Origin: JBELHR01 sp049606855
Lineage (GTDB): Bacteria; Bacteroidota; Bacteroidia; Flavobacteriales; Flavobacteriaceae
Assembly (NCBI GenBank): GCA_049606855.1
Contig: JBMYVY010000003.1
Span: 124,001 to 188,000, forward strand
DNA: 64,000 bases
Direction of reading: 5' to 3'
A program made the translations under genes and the position numbers. Under the pieces are notes generated by a model. The model worked only from the letters and a program-made list of their open reading frames with translations, did not search any database and was not told the DNA's origin. Below are positions 61,677 to 64,000 of the stretch, one piece after another. Positions within the stretch are counted from its first letter, which is position 1, and every line of letters starts with the position of its first letter.

Positions 61677-62420
61677 ATGGCCTTGTCCAAGAATAATATT
61701 AAACTCATTGAGTCGTTAAAAAAGAAAAAAGGACGTGAAAAAGCAGGATTATTTATAGTTGAAGGTAAAAAATCCGTTGGAGAATTCATTGGGTCCCCTG
61801 TATTTGAATTATTTCAATTGTTCTGCACTGAGGATTCAGCAGATCAGTTCAAAAATCCACACGTGATTAGTGATAAAGAACTCAAGAGTATTTCTTTATT
61901 GGTAAGTCCAGATGATTGTTTAGCCTTGTTTAAAATTCCGGAGGAAACCGAGTTGAAATCAGAAGGATTAATGCTGGCTTTAGATCAAATCAATGATCCG
62001 GGTAATTTTGGAACAATCATTCGCTTAGCTGATTGGTTTGGAGTGGATCAAATTTGGTGTGCTAAAGGAACAGTAGATCAATTTAACCCTAAGGTGGTCC
62101 AATCCAGTATGGGTTCTTTAACAAGGGTTTCTGTTGTTTATGGAGATTTAATTGAAAGTGTGAATGCAAGTAGTCTTCCTTCCTATGCCACTGCCATGGA
62201 TGGGGATAATATCTATCATATGGAATTGCCTAATGAAGGTATTATAATTATGGGTAATGAGGCGAATGGGGTATCAGAGGCTTTGTTTAGTGAATCGGAT
62301 TATAAATTGGCCATTCCTGGTTTTGGCCAGCAAAAGCAAACAGAAAGTCTGAATGTCGCGATGGCTACTGGAATAATACTTTCTGAATTCAGGAGAAGAT
62401 CAAACGCTATTCAAAAGTAA
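61677..62420 (+). CDS. TrmH family (SpoU) RNA methyltransferase
   Basis: 247 residues of the SPOUT class, moving a methyl from S-adenosylmethionine to 2'-OH of an RNA ribose. N-terminal RNA-binding part FIVEGKKSVGEF, then motif 1 LDQINDPGNFGTIIRLADWF (near 102-121), motif 2 IIIMGNEANGVSEALF and motif 3 TESLNVAMATGIILSEFRR. The trefoil-knot motifs are all intact. The modified RNA (23S rRNA or tRNA) is not decidable. Overlaps the end of the convergent porT by 14 bases. Confidence 0.92.
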   Translation: MALSKNNIKLIESLKKKKGREKAGLFIVEGKKSVGEFIGSPVFELFQLFCTEDSADQFKNPHVISDKELKSISLLVSPDDCLALFKIPEETELKSEGLMLALDQINDPGNFGTIIRLADWFGVDQIWCAKGTVDQFNPKVVQSSMGSLTRVSVVYGDLIESVNASSLPSYATAMDGDNIYHMELPNEGIIIMGNEANGVSEALFSESDYKLAIPGFGQQKQTESLNVAMATGIILSEFRRRSNAIQK

Positions 62421-63081
62421 GCATAAAAAATACTCCTCGAGTTTTAAGACTGTCATATGGAGCTCCTCCCCAATTGTCCAATTCATCTGTTAGACTATAA
62501 ATTCCACGAATAGAAGGAGAGCATTTAAAATAATGGAGGTAGAAATCAATACCAACACCCATCTCTGCCATAAATTGATTTTTATGAATGGCATAATTTG
62601 AACCCTCTAAGGCATCATTAGTATTTTTGAAATTATAATCATAGGAAACTCCTCCAATAAAGTAAGGTCGCAAATTCTTTAATCTCTTTGTAGAAACTTT
62701 TAGTAGTACTGGAAGTCTGAAGTAAGTCGAATTCCACTCAATATTGTTGTTTGTCCCAGGAACAGGAGTGAAACTTTTTTTACCAGAGGTAAATAATCCC
62801 GGTTCCAGTCTTAAATTTAAATATTCCGTAAGTCTGTAGTCTCCAACAAGCCCTACATTAAAACCGAATGAGCTACTTGTTGACGGCAAGGGATTCTCTT
62901 CAGATCCTGAATATCCGTATTCTCCATCAACCTTATGCTCAAAGCTCGTTTGATTAAACCCTAAATAATATCCCCAATGAAATGTTTTTTTGTCAAAATT
63001 TTGAAGATAATCCACCTTACCTTGAGCCCAAGTATTTAGCATGAGTAACAGTAATAGTAGGGTAATTAATTTAGTCTTCAT
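62407..63081 (-). CDS. porT: PorT-like outer-membrane beta-barrel (type IX secretion)
   Basis: 224 residues. Signal peptide MKTKLITLLLLLLMLNTWAQ. The rest is beta-barrel-like with alternating strands: HWGYYLGFNQTSFEHK, FGFNVGLVGDYRLTEYLNLR (near 72-91), YFRLPVLLKVSTKRL, YFIGGVSYDYNF and FMAEMGVGIDFYLHYF, ending in VFFMLTFE. The position directly after ubiE is where porT is found in gliding and T9SS-bearing Bacteroidota. PorT is needed for type IX secretion of C-terminally tagged proteins. No other por/gld genes are in the window. Confidence 0.85.
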   Translation of the reverse strand: MKTKLITLLLLLLMLNTWAQGKVDYLQNFDKKTFHWGYYLGFNQTSFEHKVDGEYGYSGSEENPLPSTSSSFGFNVGLVGDYRLTEYLNLRLEPGLFTSGKKSFTPVPGTNNNIEWNSTYFRLPVLLKVSTKRLKNLRPYFIGGVSYDYNFKNTNDALEGSNYAIHKNQFMAEMGVGIDFYLHYFKCSPSIRGIYSLTDELDNWGGAPYDSLKTRGVFFMLTFE

Positions 63082-63813
63082 TTATTTACTTGCCGTATAA
63101 ATTGTGGATACCCCAAATGTAACGGGGTAATCCTTTGCTTCAATAAACGAATTTTTACTCAGAATATTGTTAAATGCTTTTCCATAAGGAAAAGATTTTG
63201 CAGAATTTGATAAATACGTATAAGCTTGTTTGTCTTTTGAAAACAATTTACCAATAAGTGGAAGTAGCGTTTTTGAGTATACAAAATAGCCTTGCTTAAA
63301 TGGAAATTTTGTTGGTACTGAAGTTTCAAGAACTACGAACAATCCTCCAGGTTTAAGGACTCTATAAATTTCGCTTAATCCTTGGTTCAAGTCTTCAAAA
63401 TTTCGCACACCATAGGAAACTGTAATTGCATCAAAACTATTTTCTTCAAATGGAAGTTTTTCAGAATCACCAAGAACCATTTCAATTTTATCATTTAAAG
63501 CGGCTTGAGAAACTTTTTCCTTACCAACCTCAAGCATCCCTGGTGAGATATCTAAACCAACAACTTTTTTGGCTTCGGTGTTTTCTGCGATCATAATGGC
63601 TAAATCACCTGTCCCCGTAGCAATATCTAGTACAGATTTAGCACCAGATTTATTGATCAAAGCAACTACCTTTTTTCTCCATGACACGTCTATTCCAAAG
63701 GTCATAACTCTGTTTAATCCATCATAATTTTCAGAGATGTTATCAAACATTTTAGTAACCTGTTGCTTCTTGCCAAGGTCAGATTCTTTATAAGGAGTAA
63801 CTTTTTTAGTCAT
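63082..63813 (-). CDS. ubiE: Demethylmenaquinone methyltransferase UbiE/MenG
   Basis: Last step of menaquinone synthesis, C-methylation with S-adenosylmethionine. 243 residues from the ATG at 63813 (MTKKVTPYKESD); a longer form from 63843 would overlap the NifU-like gene. VTKMFDNISENYDGLNRVMT (near 19-38), SAM loop VLDIATGTGDLAI near 60-72, GLDISPGMLEVG and YGVRNFEDLNQGLSEIYRVL are family signatures. In Bacteroidota menaquinone is the main quinone, so MenG activity is expected. Start of porT follows right at its stop. Confidence 0.96.
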   Translation of the reverse strand: MTKKVTPYKESDLGKKQQVTKMFDNISENYDGLNRVMTFGIDVSWRKKVVALINKSGAKSVLDIATGTGDLAIMIAENTEAKKVVGLDISPGMLEVGKEKVSQAALNDKIEMVLGDSEKLPFEENSFDAITVSYGVRNFEDLNQGLSEIYRVLKPGGLFVVLETSVPTKFPFKQGYFVYSKTLLPLIGKLFSKDKQAYTYLSNSAKSFPYGKAFNNILSKNSFIEAKDYPVTFGVSTIYTASK

Positions 63814-63817
63814 AATT

Positions 63818-64000
63818 TTATCCGTTGATGGCAACGACCTCATTTATTTGATTGGGAAGCATCTGCTTCAAAGTAGTTTCTATTCCGTTTTTCAATGTGA
63901 TTGTCGAAGAAGGACATCCGCTACAAGCACCTTGTAAAACGACCTTCACAACTTTGGTATCCTCGTCGTAATCATTGAACATAATATTCCCTCCATCAAC
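63818..64000 (-). CDS. NifU C-terminal domain protein (partial)
   Basis: Iron-sulfur cluster scaffold of the NifU/NfuA type; only the last 60 residues are inside the window. The frame is open from the edge to TAA at 63818-63820 and reads VDGGNIMFNDYDEDTK, then VLQGACSGCPSSTITLKNGI with the cluster-binding CxxC, ending LPNQINEVVAING. It sits 4 bases upstream of ubiE, so nifU-like gene, ubiE and porT probably form one transcript. Confidence 0.92.
   Translation of the reverse strand, partial: VDGGNIMFNDYDEDTKVVKVVLQGACSGCPSSTITLKNGIETTLKQMLPNQINEVVAING

Overview
The window is a low-GC bacterial chromosome segment carrying almost only core genes. It looks like a Bacteroidota genome, most likely class Flavobacteriia. 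The evidence is: promoters of the TAnnTTTG type instead of the usual -10 box, and no clear Shine-Dalgarno sequences; a 287-residue primary sigma factor with a very short N-terminus; a PorT-like type IX secretion protein beside ubiE; a lipidated BamA/TamA-like protein (TamL type); an AccD without zinc-ribbon cysteines; and a division/cell-wall cluster in the order mraZ-rsmH-ftsL-ftsI-murE-mraY-murD-ftsW-murG-murC-ftsQ-ftsA-ftsZ, without murF or ddl. No phage, insertion sequence, integrase, CRISPR array, toxin-antitoxin pair or defence system was seen. I did not find an undescribed multi-gene system.

Layout. 1-5 kb: partial purK, a Rieske-like lipoprotein, greA, a HIT protein, a histidine kinase, a flavin-reductase-like protein and a DUF3127 protein with an SSB-like acidic tail. 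5-10.6 kb: aat, a MazG-like protein, a small membrane protein, aroA, queA, rlmN and a polyprenyl synthase. 10.6-20.7 kb: GH3-like enzyme, DUF2797, LacI-type regulator, an unlisted 57-residue membrane protein, queuosine-precursor transporter, fabD, galE with a sugar aminotransferase, and a penicillin-acylase-like enzyme. 20.7-32.6 kb: branched-chain amino acid synthesis (leuA, leuB and a nitroreductase on the minus strand; ilvD-ilvB-ilvN-ilvC on the plus strand), separated by a helical-repeat protein, truA and an AlkB-type monooxygenase. 32.6-34.7 kb: RluA-type synthase, engB and an alpha/beta hydrolase. 34.9-50 kb: the dcw cluster, headed by three 10-bp-spaced GTGG repeats that fit an MraZ operator. 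50-52 kb: yqeY, tRNA-Arg(TCG), a structured GC-rich non-coding block, a lipoprotein and a CBS protein. 52-59 kb, mostly minus strand: rpe, rpoD, pnp, rpsO, a small lipoprotein (plus), accD and fbaA. 59-64 kb: tamL, a TrmH-type methyltransferase, porT, ubiE and a partial NifU-like gene.

How it fits together. The dcw cluster makes lipid II and the divisome; murE carries the DNPR motif typical of meso-diaminopimelate enzymes. The leu and ilv genes cover most of valine/isoleucine/leucine synthesis, but leuCD and ilvA lie elsewhere. queA and the transporter belong to queuosine metabolism. The most noteworthy structural patterns are: convergent genes either interlock their stop codons (no terminator) or are separated by a bidirectional terminator; five genes use TTG starts placed 0-2 bases after the previous stop; and there is a folded repeat block after the tRNA gene.
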